Source: Chthonomonadales bacterium | Lineage (GTDB): Bacteria > Armatimonadota > Chthonomonadetes > Chthonomonadales > CAJBBX01 | Direction of reading: 5' to 3' | Assembly (NCBI GenBank): GCA_012517255.1 | Contig: JAAYVH010000090.1 | Span: 1 to 48,060 of the forward strand | Length of the DNA stretch: 48,060 nucleotides | In this document: positions 32,217 through 40,604 of the stretch, piece by piece | Layout: the number at the start of each line of letters is the position of its first letter | Position numbering within the stretch: position 1 is the first letter of the stretch | The notes under the pieces: model-generated | The model's database searches: none | Told to the model about the DNA's origin: nothing | What the model saw: the letters and a program-made list of their open reading frames with translations, nothing else | Program-made: the position numbers and the translations under genes

Positions 32217-33917
32217 CGTGTACGAGGCCGTCTCGGCGGGCGCCAGCCGTCCCAGGGCGGCCTCGAGCATAGCCAGACCCGCCAGGTCCTCGGCAAACAC
32301 CGCCCGATCGGCCCCTGCTTCGATCACATGATCCCGGTCCTCGGCGCGATGGACGCGGGCCACGATACCCACGTGGTCGTTTCGGGATCGGATGCACCGA
32401 ACGGCCACTTCCGTCGTGGGCGCCTCAGGCAGGGCCACGATGACCACCTCGACGCACTCGGTCACGGCCCTGGCGAGCACCACGTCCGACGAGGCGTCGC
32501 CGTAGAAGACCGGTATCCCCTTCTCTCTCGCCTCGTGCACCGCTACCGTATCGTATTCCACCACGGTGTGCTCGATGCCCCGGCGCAGCAGGCCGTCTGA
32601 GACGATGCGGCCAATGCGCCCATAACCGAGCACCACCGCCCGAGCGTCCTCGCAGCCCTGCGCCATATCGCGGATATGGGTTTCGGCAGCGCGCGAAAGG
32701 GGCCCACGGATGGGCTTAATACGCCGAAGCAGGCGGTAGGCCGGGTCGCCCAACCTGAAGAGGAACGGGGTGGCCAGAATCGTGATGCCAGCCGACGCCA
32801 GGATGGTCGTGGAGACCTCTGCGCCGATGATGCCGCGTGACACGCCGATACCCGCCAGCACGAACGAGAACTCGCCGATCTGCGCCAGACCGAATCCGAC
32901 CTTCAGAGATGTGCGCGAGTGTCGTCCCGAGAGATAGACTGCTGCCGCAGCGATCACGGGCTTGCCGATCGCTATGGCGGCCACCACGACGAGCACGGCC
33001 CAGATGTGGCCGGAGATGAAGCCCGGATCCAGGAGCATGCCGATGGACACGAAGAAGACCGACGCAAATACGTCGCGCATGGGCCGCACCTGCGTCAGCA
33101 CCTCGTCGGCATAGTCGGAACCGGCAACGACAAGGCCTGCAAGGAACGCGCCCAGCGCAAGCTCCACGCCCGCAGTCTTTGCGACGAGCGCCGTGCCCAG
33201 ACAGATGGTCACGACGCTGAGGATGAACAGCTCCCTCGATCGCAAGCGCGTGATGCGGGCCAGGACCCACGGCACGATCCGCGAGGCCAGCAGCAAGGTC
33301 CCGACTACAAACGCAACGGCACGGAGCATCGCCGAGCCGAGCGATGCCAGGCCTTCGGCGCCGCGCACGCTGGTGCCCAGCATGGGCAACAGCACCGCCA
33401 TGGCGACCACCGCCAGATCCTGCACGACCAGAATGCCGAGCATGACCAGTCCGTGCGCCGTCCCGAGCTCGCCGCGCTCTTCGAGCACGCGCACCATGAC
33501 GGCGGTCGAGGAGAGCGCGATGGCGCACCCGAGGAAGATCCCCGACGGCAGGCTCCATCCGAGCATGCGGGCCACACCCATTCCCAGCAGAATGGTGCCG
33601 CCGATCTGGATGAGGCCGCCCATGATGGCGGCCTTGCGCACCTCGGCCAGCTCCCGCAGCGAGAACTGCAGGCCAACGCTGAACATCAGCAGCACCACGC
33701 CGAAGTTGGCGACAGTGGTCACCGAGGCGGCGTCCGCCACGATGCCCGGAGTATGGGGGCCGATGATGATGCCGGCAACGAGAAAACCCACCATCACCGG
33801 CGCCCGCACCGCTCGTGCGAGCGAGCCTCCGGCCATCCCGGCGGTCAGCACAATGGCGAGCTGTATGAGCAACGTATGGGGATTCATGGCCAGTAGAGTA
33901 CCGCCACGGAGACCCAT
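32214..33917 (-). CDS. CPA2 family monovalent cation:proton antiporter, KefB-like, with TrkA-N domain
   Basis: The 567-residue membrane protein has about 12-13 helices (VGFLVAGIIIGPHTPG, GVVLLMFSVGLQFSL, IALSSTAVMVRVLEERGE, LGAFLAGLVVAG, VFASVFFVSIGMLLDP). These are the signature segments of KefB/KefC-type K+/H+ antiporters. A cytoplasmic Rossmann domain follows from about 425 (VVLGYGRIGR with the GxGxxG nucleotide loop), binding NAD(H) or glutathione-like ligands as a gate. It probably controls K+ or Na+ efflux and pH. The ATG at 33917 has GGAGG 6 nt upstream; a second ATG at 33887 has only weak GGCGG. It is separated from the SBBP gene by 106 bp with a small hairpin (GCCCG-CTA-CGGGC, 34000-34012). 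Confidence 0.93.
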   Translation of the reverse strand: MGLRGGTLLAMNPHTLLIQLAIVLTAGMAGGSLARAVRAPVMVGFLVAGIIIGPHTPGIVADAASVTTVANFGVVLLMFSVGLQFSLRELAEVRKAAIMGGLIQIGGTILLGMGVARMLGWSLPSGIFLGCAIALSSTAVMVRVLEERGELGTAHGLVMLGILVVQDLAVVAMAVLLPMLGTSVRGAEGLASLGSAMLRAVAFVVGTLLLASRIVPWVLARITRLRSRELFILSVVTICLGTALVAKTAGVELALGAFLAGLVVAGSDYADEVLTQVRPMRDVFASVFFVSIGMLLDPGFISGHIWAVLVVVAAIAIGKPVIAAAAVYLSGRHSRTSLKVGFGLAQIGEFSFVLAGIGVSRGIIGAEVSTTILASAGITILATPFLFRLGDPAYRLLRRIKPIRGPLSRAAETHIRDMAQGCEDARAVVLGYGRIGRIVSDGLLRRGIEHTVVEYDTVAVHEAREKGIPVFYGDASSDVVLARAVTECVEVVIVALPEAPTTEVAVRCIRSRNDHVGIVARVHRAEDRDHVIEAGADRAVFAEDLAGLAMLEAALGRLAPAETASYT

Positions 33918-34023
33918 ATGCCGCCTCCACGGCTCCTGAAGGCAGGTTCGATCACGCGGCGCTCGTCAGACGCTGCCGCCCCGGCCTGGTCCGCCGTGCG
34001 CCCGCTACGGGCCAGACTGCCGA

Positions 34024-37000
34024 TCAGTAGATGCGCACGATGGCCTCGCCGTAGCCCGCATCCACCCACGCATCGCCGCCGAACTCGCACCGGAGCGTAT
34101 GATCGCCAGGCGGCTCCACGGTGGTGTAGTTGTAGCGGGCAATGCCGGCATCGGATCCGCCAAGGGTGACGACGTCAGCGATCCAGGTGCCATCCAGCCG
34201 GAACGTGACGGTCTTGCCCACCTGCTTCTGATAGTCGGCCAGCCGCCGGAAGTAGGCATAGAGCCTCGCCACGCCTCCCTGCGGCACGGTCCGGGGCATG
34301 ACCCAGATGTATGGGATCGCCTTGTAGACGGTCAGCGTGTTGGCGCCCGACGAGGGCAAGTAGCCGCCGTCGCCGGCCCATTCGGCCAGGATCGTGCGGG
34401 TTCCCGCGCCTGCGCCATCGGCGATGGTGTATCCGACTTGCGCCAGTCCCGTGCTCCGCGTCACATCGGAAGCAATGAATGTGCCGTCCAGCTTGAAGGT
34501 GACCGTCTTGCCGACCACCGGGGTGTTATCGAGGCGGTAGAGCCACGCCTTGAACACGCGATAGGCCGTGATCCGGCCGTCACGGTTCACCCCGAACGTC
34601 TTGGTTGCATGGGTCTGCGCCGTCAAGGTCGCGGTGGCTGAGCTGGGCTCGTAGAGGGCATCGCCGGCGAACTCCGTGGTGATGGTTCGTGTGGCAGGGC
34701 CGTTCACGACCGTCCACAGGAGACTGCTGTCGCCGCCGGCGTTCGTCACCGCGGTCCCGACCGATGTGCCGTCTATGCGGAACGTGATGGCCTTTCCTTC
34801 GAGGAGCGCATTGTCGGATGTCCGCTTCAGGTCATATTGCCGCAGGTACACATATTCGGTGATAGTCCCGATGCGGTCAACGGTGTACTGGGTGGTCGGG
34901 GTCCGTGATTCAACGGTGAGTCTGACGGCGAACCCCTCCCCGTTGCCATTCGCAGATGGGTCGAACGCTCCGGCGGTTGTCGGGAATCCGTCGGACCAGG
35001 TATTGCCTGCCACGGCAATGGACGCGCCCGAGGCGGCAATGGCGAGACCGGTATCCGAGCCGTCGCCGCCAAGCAAGCTGCTGAACGCCAGAGTCGTGCC
35101 GTCCGGCGCCATCACGGTTACGAACGCGTCGAGATCGCCTGAGGTGAGCGCGGCGTCGAACGCATCGGGTGTGAGCGGAAAGTCCGTCGAGAAGGTGTAG
35201 CCGGTCACGGCCGCTCGATCGCCTGCGTTGAGAGCCAATCCCGTGATCGAGTCCCACGAGCTGCCGCCGAGGAGCGTGCTGTAGGACAGGCTCGCGCCGT
35301 TGGATGCCAACCGGACGATGAAACCGTCGCCTCCGCCCTGAAGCGACGTCTGGAAGGCCCCCGCTGTGGCGGGGAAGTTCGACGACCGCGTCTCGCCTCC
35401 GACGTAGAGCATGCCCGCAGCGCCGATGGCCACGCCATAGCCTGCGTCTGCGTCCGATCCGCCGATGAAGGTGCTGAACACGAGGGCGGTGGCATCAGAG
35501 GCGAGCTTCACGGCAAAGGCGTCGGATGGACCTCCTGCATACGCCGTCGCGTACGCCCCCGAACTCGTCGGGAAGCCGGTCGAGCTTGTCAGCCCTGTGA
35601 CTGCCGGTGCGCCAGAAGCATCCACCGCAATCGCCATCACATAGTCATCGCTGGCGCCGCCAAGGAACGTGCTGCAGACGAGGGTCGAGCCGTCGGCAGA
35701 CAGCTTCGCAACAACGGCATCCGAGGACCCTCCCGCGAACGATGTGCTGAAGGCGCCGAGCGTGGTTGGCCAGTCCGCCGACTGCGTGTAGCCGCCCAAC
35801 CAGACGTTGCCAGGAGTGTCCACTGCAACGGCATAGATGCAATCCCACGCCGTCCCGCCCAGGTACGTCCCGAACACGAGCGACGAGCCGTCGGGCGAGA
35901 GCTTCGCGACGAACGCGTCGCCATCAAGTCCGTTCTGGGCGGGCTGATAGGCGCCAGGGGTCGTCGGAAAGTTCCCGGAGACCGTCTCGCCGGCGATGAC
36001 AGCGTGGCCGGAGCCATCTACAGCGATCGTGTGGCAATGGTCCCAGTCTGAGCCGCCCATGTACGTGCCGTAGACGAGAGCGCTGCCCGACGGGTCAAGC
36101 TTCAGGACGAAGGCGTCGAGATCGCCGTTTGCGCTGGTGTCGAATGCGCCGGCAGTGGTGGGGAAATCGGCGCCGTACGTGTGACCCGTGACGTAGACCG
36201 CTCCCGACGCGTCGACGGCGACACCCTTCGAGCCGTCGTCGTCGGTACCGCCGAGGTAGGTCGAGAACTCCAGGACCGGATCCACCACCAGCGGCCTGGA
36301 CGCGTCGTACTTCGCGAGGCGCAAGGCTACGTCAGGCGAGGGGCGAGAGGCAAGAGGCGAGAGAAGGCGGTAGTCGCAGGCGACCTGCACGCGCTTGCCG
36401 CCGATGGTCTGGTAGGCGTAGGGGCGTCTCATGCGCACGTCGCCCGCCGGAGTGGTCAGGATAAGGTCGCCACCGGCAACCCGCACCTTCTCCGCGCCTT
36501 CGAGGGCGAGCCGGATGCGCGACGCGTCGGCGCCGGGATGGAGGATGAAGTCGTATTCGAGGGCTGAGAGCTGAGAGCTCAGAGCTGAGAGCGAACGACG
36601 CCCCTCATCCTGGCCCTCTCCCCGCAAGCGGGGCGAGGGGATGTTGGTCGCTCCTCTTGCCTCTTGCCCCTTGCCTCTGGCCTCCTGGCTCTTGGCTCTT
36701 GGCTCTCGGCTGTAATAGACGACATCAATCCCCGGATACACGCCGGCAAGCTTCGCCCTCGCATACGTGGGAACGTTGGTGCGCCACTTCTTCGGGTCGT
36801 TGCCGATGAAGTAGTTGACGATGCCCTGCTGCTTCTCGAGGCCCGATGCGAGAGCCTTACCGTTGGCCGCTACGAGCTTCATGCGGAGGACGGCTGAGGG
36901 CTGAGGGCTGAGAGCTGAAAGCGAACGACGCCCCTCGCCCTGACCCTCTCCCCGCCAGAAGGTTGAGGGGACCGTGGCGGCGCCGGCTGTCTGCTGAACC

Positions 37001-37257
37001 TTGCCTCTGGCCTCTGGCCTCTGGCCTCTTGCTCCGACAGGCAGGACCATCACAGCCTCGTTCCCGGTGATGAACACTGTGGCGCCGCCAGTGCGGGTCA
37101 CAAACTGCACGCGGCTATCGTAGCGGCCGGTGTTCTGCTCGAATGTGAGCGGCAGGCGCTGCTCAACGCGCCGCAGCGATTGCGCTCCCGCTCCCGTGCT
37201 CAGCCCTGCGGCGCATACCGCCATCGCCAGCGACACGATCGTTCGTTGCCTTTGCAT
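34024..37257 (-). CDS. Secreted SBBP-repeat propeller protein with DUF7948 domain and three Ig-like domains, carrying repeat insertions
   Basis: The 1077-residue exported protein has a signal peptide ending AGLSTGAGAQS and then a DUF7948-type domain (to about 300). It is recognised by LEKQQGIVNYFIGNDPKKWRTN split by YARAKLAGVYPGIDVVYY, LEYDFILHPGAD and PLVVDPVLEFSTYLGG. Seven SBBP blades follow, each with STYLGG-like and FPTTAGAF-like motifs, suggesting a seven-bladed propeller. Three Ig-like repeats end the chain (for example VTFKLDGTFIASDV and VTFRLDGTWIADVV). Function is unknown; such proteins are surface adhesins or enzyme scaffolds. Two in-frame insertions of about 48-49 residues and a short third one sit in DUF7948 loops (see repeats at 36333, 36559, 36890). 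The ATG at 37257 has GGAGGT 10 nt upstream. Confidence 0.9.
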   Translation of the reverse strand: MQRQRTIVSLAMAVCAAGLSTGAGAQSLRRVEQRLPLTFEQNTGRYDSRVQFVTRTGGATVFITGNEAVMVLPVGARGQRPEARGKVQQTAGAATVPSTFWRGEGQGEGRRSLSALSPQPSAVLRMKLVAANGKALASGLEKQQGIVNYFIGNDPKKWRTNVPTYARAKLAGVYPGIDVVYYSREPRAKSQEARGKGQEARGATNIPSPRLRGEGQDEGRRSLSALSSQLSALEYDFILHPGADASRIRLALEGAEKVRVAGGDLILTTPAGDVRMRRPYAYQTIGGKRVQVACDYRLLSPLASRPSPDVALRLAKYDASRPLVVDPVLEFSTYLGGTDDDGSKGVAVDASGAVYVTGHTYGADFPTTAGAFDTSANGDLDAFVLKLDPSGSALVYGTYMGGSDWDHCHTIAVDGSGHAVIAGETVSGNFPTTPGAYQPAQNGLDGDAFVAKLSPDGSSLVFGTYLGGTAWDCIYAVAVDTPGNVWLGGYTQSADWPTTLGAFSTSFAGGSSDAVVAKLSADGSTLVCSTFLGGASDDYVMAIAVDASGAPAVTGLTSSTGFPTSSGAYATAYAGGPSDAFAVKLASDATALVFSTFIGGSDADAGYGVAIGAAGMLYVGGETRSSNFPATAGAFQTSLQGGGDGFIVRLASNGASLSYSTLLGGSSWDSITGLALNAGDRAAVTGYTFSTDFPLTPDAFDAALTSGDLDAFVTVMAPDGTTLAFSSLLGGDGSDTGLAIAASGASIAVAGNTWSDGFPTTAGAFDPSANGNGEGFAVRLTVESRTPTTQYTVDRIGTITEYVYLRQYDLKRTSDNALLEGKAITFRIDGTSVGTAVTNAGGDSSLLWTVVNGPATRTITTEFAGDALYEPSSATATLTAQTHATKTFGVNRDGRITAYRVFKAWLYRLDNTPVVGKTVTFKLDGTFIASDVTRSTGLAQVGYTIADGAGAGTRTILAEWAGDGGYLPSSGANTLTVYKAIPYIWVMPRTVPQGGVARLYAYFRRLADYQKQVGKTVTFRLDGTWIADVVTLGGSDAGIARYNYTTVEPPGDHTLRCEFGGDAWVDAGYGEAIVRIY
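36333..36371. repeat. Short heptamer array inside the SBBP gene (third insertion)
   Basis: GGCGAGG-GGCGAGA-GGCAAGA-GGCGAGA repeats with a 7-nt period. On the coding strand it is read as LLSPLASRPSP between ACDYR and DVALRLAKYD of the DUF7948 domain, a position where relatives have a short turn. Confidence 0.75.
36559..36714. repeat. Heptamer-hairpin-heptamer element inside the SBBP gene (second insertion)
   Basis: A left array of GAGCTGA-type heptamers (about five units, 36562-36595) and a right array of CCTCTTG/GCTCTTG heptamers (about eight units, 36653-36712) flank a hairpin with arms 36614-36625 and 36628-36639 (CCCTCTCCCCGC/GCGGGGCGAGGG). It is about 155 bp, and the reading frame passes through it, giving a 49-residue insert between VVYYS and LEYDF. 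Confidence 0.85.
36890..37038. repeat. Heptamer-hairpin-heptamer element inside the SBBP gene (first insertion)
   Basis: A left array of GGGCTGA/GAGCTGA heptamers, a CGAACGACGCCCCTCGCC-type core shared with the second element, a degenerate hairpin (CTCTCCCCGCC...GGTTGAGGGG) and a right array of CCTCTGG heptamers. It is about 149 bp and is read in the same frame as the second element, giving 48 residues between VMVLPV and LRMKLVAANG. Confidence 0.85.
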
Positions 37258-37313
37258 CCGTCCACCTACCTCCTGCACGCGATGTCGTTGGGGCCCGTTG
37301 ATGACAGCGCGAG

Positions 37314-39338
37314 CTACTTTGTCGAGCGTTGCCACAGCGAGTATACGTCAGGTTGCCCCGATGCGCCAGAGCCTCCGCCTCGGCTGGCCCATGCGTCCAA
37401 CCCATCGGCAAGCCTCTGCACGGCTTCGACATAACTCATGTCGGCAGCGCGCCGTGATGCTTCGGGAAGCTCGGGCAGTCTGCCAGCCTTCCTAAGCGCC
37501 AGTCGCTCGAGGACGGCCTCACGATAGCGCAGAATGAGCGCGGCATGGGAGCCTGCATAGGTCTCGTGGAGACCCGCATGCCTCAAGGCGTCATAGAACC
37601 GCGCGACCCGATCTATGGCTGCCGCGGCCTTTCCTGCCAGCGCTTCATCGCCGGCAAGCTCGCGCAGCGCCGCGGCAATGTCCGCGTCGGTCCGCCTCAG
37701 ATCGTGCGGCGGCGCCAGGCCCCGGACGGCCCGTCTCGGCCGACCTGACCCGAGCAGGATCGAGACCTGCGCAGAGGCCGGCAACGCGTCATAGCGCAGC
37801 GCCACGGTCTCGCCGTCATGGTCACCGCCGGGCTTGCCGTTGATCAGGACCGAACGCACCGGTCCTTCTCCGCTGATGTCGAGATAGATGCGCTTCGAGC
37901 CCCACAGGACCGGAAACCGCTGCTCGAGGCAACTGATGCCGGGAGGGATGTGGGGAACGAGCGTCAGCGTATCTGCCTTGTAGAGATACTCGAACAGGCC
38001 GCGCAACATGCCCAGAGGCGCGCCCCATGTGTCGTAGCAGCAGTTGATGGGGTGTTGCGGCTGATAGACGGCGTTACCGAACTCGACGAGCGGGTTATCG
38101 GTGCGAAACATGCGAGCGAACTTCAGGATGTGCTCCATGGCTCGCCGCGCGGCGGCGTAGCCCCCCATGCGGAAGTCCGCGAGGATCATGCGCGCTTCGC
38201 AGGTAGTCCAGTGGCCGCCGTTGACCCATGTTCCGAACTGCCAGAGGCCCGTCGGCTCGGTGTACATGTCGTCGAGCGACGGGTAGTTCGTGATGACGAC
38301 GCCATGAGGTCGCAGGCCCGCTATCCGGGCCATCTTCGCGTAGATTCGCCGGGCCTGTTCGTCGGCTACCACTCGAAGGGCTACGGCGTCATGGTTGCAG
38401 ACCGCCTCGAAGTAGCCGTGCTTCGGCTCGCCGTACACGCCGTGGCGCACGCCGTCGGGATCGAGCGACTTGATCAGATAGCCTTCCTCGGTCGTGACCC
38501 TCGCCAGACCCAACCTGGCTCGACGACTGCGTTCGGCATAGCGTCCGGCCTCAACGGGCCTCCCGGCAAGCTTCTCGAGCTCGGCAAGACGGTCCAGCGC
38601 GGCTATGTAGGTCACCGACAGACCGGTGAGATAGCCCATGCCGTAGGTTCCGTCGGCTCTTCGGTGGCCGGCGTAGCTCGGCGCCAGGAGGTTGCCCGCC
38701 GGACCGGCGAGAAAGAGCTCATTCTCAGGATCGCGGCGGCTCGCCACAAACTCGGCGCAGCGCTCGAGCATGGGCAGATAGCGCCGGATCGCCGTCTCGT
38801 CGCGCGACATGAGCAGGAGTTCCGCCTGCATCACGATCCCCGCTGCGGTGAACTCCACGCCCCAGTCATGGATGGCGATGTTGCCATCGCCCTGCTTGTA
38901 GACGACCCAGCCGGGCGCCGCCGCGTCGCACAGGCACCCGTCCGGCGCAACCCAATCGTGGGCTCCCTTGCGCTTGCCATTGCCCATCTGATCAAACCAG
39001 AGGTCCTGGGCGTTCTGAAGGAACGTGCGGTAGGGCTCGGTGAAGAAGGGCAGCCCGCAGTAGGTGGGTCCGTAGCTGTTCTGGATCCACCATGCGCCCC
39101 AGGTCGGGCCTTCGACGAAGCCGTTCCATGCCGGCGAGTAGAGCATGGAGAGGTTCTGGAGCTCGCCGTTGGGCCAGACCATGCGATAACAGGTGTTCAG
39201 CAGGTCAAGAAACTCCATGTCTCCCTCTCCGGCCACGTATCTGTTCGGCTGTGGCCGGCGCGCATCAAGGGTTCCGACAGCGGTGGCCGCGCCAACCGCT
39301 CCCACGAGCAGCTCTCTCCTGTTCAGGCGGGTATCCAT
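37314..39338 (-). CDS. Tat-exported six-hairpin (MGH1-like/GH63-GH78 clan) glycosidase
   Basis: The 674-residue protein opens with a Tat signal (NRRELLVGAVGAATAVG). The body is an (alpha/alpha)6 barrel: SPAWNGFVEGPTWGAWWIQNSY, GVEFTAAGIVMQAELLL, YGMGYLTGLSVTYIAALDRL, LWQFGTWVNGGHWTTCEARM and INCCYDTWGAPLG. A short beta domain follows (KRIYLDISGEGPVRSVLINGKPGG). This architecture is shared by GH63, GH78 rhamnosidase-like and MGH1-like enzymes; the exact family and sugar are not certain. A C-terminal helical stretch of about 120 residues (DADIAAALRELAG to YSLWQRS) is unusual and may be an interaction domain. GGAGGGG precedes the start at 39338. The SBBP gene follows 56 bp downstream on the same strand, so a two-gene operon is likely. 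Confidence 0.83.
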   Translation of the reverse strand: MDTRLNRRELLVGAVGAATAVGTLDARRPQPNRYVAGEGDMEFLDLLNTCYRMVWPNGELQNLSMLYSPAWNGFVEGPTWGAWWIQNSYGPTYCGLPFFTEPYRTFLQNAQDLWFDQMGNGKRKGAHDWVAPDGCLCDAAAPGWVVYKQGDGNIAIHDWGVEFTAAGIVMQAELLLMSRDETAIRRYLPMLERCAEFVASRRDPENELFLAGPAGNLLAPSYAGHRRADGTYGMGYLTGLSVTYIAALDRLAELEKLAGRPVEAGRYAERSRRARLGLARVTTEEGYLIKSLDPDGVRHGVYGEPKHGYFEAVCNHDAVALRVVADEQARRIYAKMARIAGLRPHGVVITNYPSLDDMYTEPTGLWQFGTWVNGGHWTTCEARMILADFRMGGYAAARRAMEHILKFARMFRTDNPLVEFGNAVYQPQHPINCCYDTWGAPLGMLRGLFEYLYKADTLTLVPHIPPGISCLEQRFPVLWGSKRIYLDISGEGPVRSVLINGKPGGDHDGETVALRYDALPASAQVSILLGSGRPRRAVRGLAPPHDLRRTDADIAAALRELAGDEALAGKAAAAIDRVARFYDALRHAGLHETYAGSHAALILRYREAVLERLALRKAGRLPELPEASRRAADMSYVEAVQRLADGLDAWASRGGGSGASGQPDVYSLWQRSTK

Positions 39339-39557
39339 GGAAGTCCCCTCCCGGCGCTCATAGGCTCTATCCATGCCATGTCATGCATGACTGCCTGCGG
39401 CGCCAGCAGTCAGTTTCCGCGTTCTCCGGAAGCTTCCCTGCATGCTGGGGTCCTGTGTGGTGCCGCCGCAACGGCCGCCGGGCATTACGCGTCGTCGCCC
39501 TGCGTAAGTACCAACGGATCGGTCGCGCGCGGCTGACTACTGCGAGAGGAGATGTCC

Positions 39558-40025
39558 ATGAAATCAGGGCTGGGTTTGATCGCGTTCCTGCTCATCGTAC
39601 TGGCCGCGGCAGCGGTCGGGGCGCGGTACATGCCGGGCGAATGGTATGCGTCGTTGCGCAAGCCGCCGTTCAACCCGCCGAACTGGATCTTCGGGCCCGT
39701 GTGGACGGCGCTGTATCTCGGCATGGCCGTGGCGGCGTGGTTGGTTTGGCGCGAGGGAGGTCTACGCGTCCAGGCGCTGCCGCTGGCGCTGTTCGGGGCT
39801 CAGCTCATCCTGAATGCGGCGTGGTCATTCCTGTTCTTCGGCCTGCGCAGGCCCGACCTGGCGCTCGTGAACATTGTGTGTCTCGGGGCGCTGATCGCGG
39901 CCACAGCGGTCGCTTTCCGTCCAGTGAGCACGGCCGCGTTCGTGCTCATGCTGCCCTATCTCGCGTGGGTTTCGTTCGCGACGGTTCTCAATGCGTCGCT
40001 CTGGTGGCTCAATCGGGCAGCGTGA
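39558..40025 (+). CDS. tspO: TspO/MBR family tryptophan-rich sensory protein
   Basis: The 155-residue five-helix membrane protein has the family markers: PFNPPNWIFGPVWTALYLGMA, QLILNAAWSFLFFGLRRPDLAL and LPYLAWVSFATVLNASLWWLN. TspO binds porphyrins and tryptophan-derived ligands and affects tetrapyrrole or stress handling in bacteria. Length and motifs are canonical. Of two in-frame ATGs the second (39558) is preferred, with GAGAGGAG 7 nt upstream. It is the only plus-strand gene between large minus-strand blocks and is followed directly by a terminator-like hairpin, so it is monocistronic. Confidence 0.96.
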   Translation: MKSGLGLIAFLLIVLAAAAVGARYMPGEWYASLRKPPFNPPNWIFGPVWTALYLGMAVAAWLVWREGGLRVQALPLALFGAQLILNAAWSFLFFGLRRPDLALVNIVCLGALIAATAVAFRPVSTAAFVLMLPYLAWVSFATVLNASLWWLNRAA

Positions 40026-40028
40026 AGA

Positions 40029-40058
40029 GGCCCGCCGACCGCAAGCTGGCGGCGGGCC
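40029..40058. terminator. Terminator-like hairpin after tspO
   Basis: GGCCCGCCG (40029-40037) pairs perfectly with CGGCGGGCC (40050-40058) around a 12-nt loop. It starts 4 nt after the tspO stop and serves the gap between converging genes. Confidence 0.6.
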
Positions 40059-40083
40059 GAACGCAGCTGGTCAGGGGGACAAC

Positions 40084-40482
40084 CTAGCGGCCGCGGAAGA
40101 CCGTCACACGAACGGTAGTCGTCCCAGCGAACGGAATGCCGTCCTTGGTGACGCCCGTCAGCGTCATCACAGCGCTCGGCGGCGCTACGTTCGCTTCAAT
40201 GGCAGCTTCCGGAAACTTCGCCACGAGATCGCCGCAATCGTCAGCAAAGCATGCGACAGCGGCGACGCCGTTCATGGTAACCGTGCCGGTGTCCACCCGT
40301 GCAAACGGGATGTCCACATGAGCGGTCACGCGTCCGCCCTGATCCACTCCAAGCTGAAGCGTCGCGGGCGCGACCTGCAGCCCCACATCAAGGGAGCTGG
40401 CAACAACCGCGACCGCAACGCCTGACAGGAGCGCCAGGACGCCAAGCACGGCCAAACCTCGACGTACGCTTGGGCTCATCAT
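40084..40482 (-). CDS. Small membrane-anchored/exported protein of unknown function
   Basis: This 132-residue protein is not recognised. It has an N-terminal signal anchor (GLAVLGVLALLSGVAVAVVA) followed by a single beta-rich domain (LQLGVDQGGRVTAHVDIPF, DTGTVTMNGV, SAVMTLTGVTKDG, TTTVRVTVFRG) that looks like an Ig-type sandwich. Two cysteines (ACFADDC) lie five residues apart and may form a disulfide. The start at 40482 has AAGGA 11 nt upstream; the next ATG is in tandem. It lies 122 bp downstream of the histidine kinase gene and on the same strand, so it could be its periplasmic partner, but nothing else supports that. Confidence 0.72.
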   Translation of the reverse strand: MMSPSVRRGLAVLGVLALLSGVAVAVVASSLDVGLQVAPATLQLGVDQGGRVTAHVDIPFARVDTGTVTMNGVAAVACFADDCGDLVAKFPEAAIEANVAPPSAVMTLTGVTKDGIPFAGTTTVRVTVFRGR

Positions 40483-40604
40483 TCGTGAATCCGTCCTTTC
40501 TTGCCCTTCGCCTGGCCTCTCCGCGCTGTCCTCGAGGACTCGTATGAAAGGCATACCTGGAGGACCACATCGCGCAGCATAGGTTCCCGCCAACCGAAGA
40601 TATT

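Noticed and set aside
36559-37038. SLSALS-rich inserts as a functional protein domain
   Set aside because: The peptides are direct translations of 7-nt tandem arrays and a hairpin. Composition is low complexity and they break conserved DUF7948 blocks.
37818-39536. 572-residue plus-strand open frame opposite the six-hairpin enzyme
   Set aside because: It is the reverse-strand shadow of a Tat-exported glycosidase. Long antisense frames are expected at this GC content.
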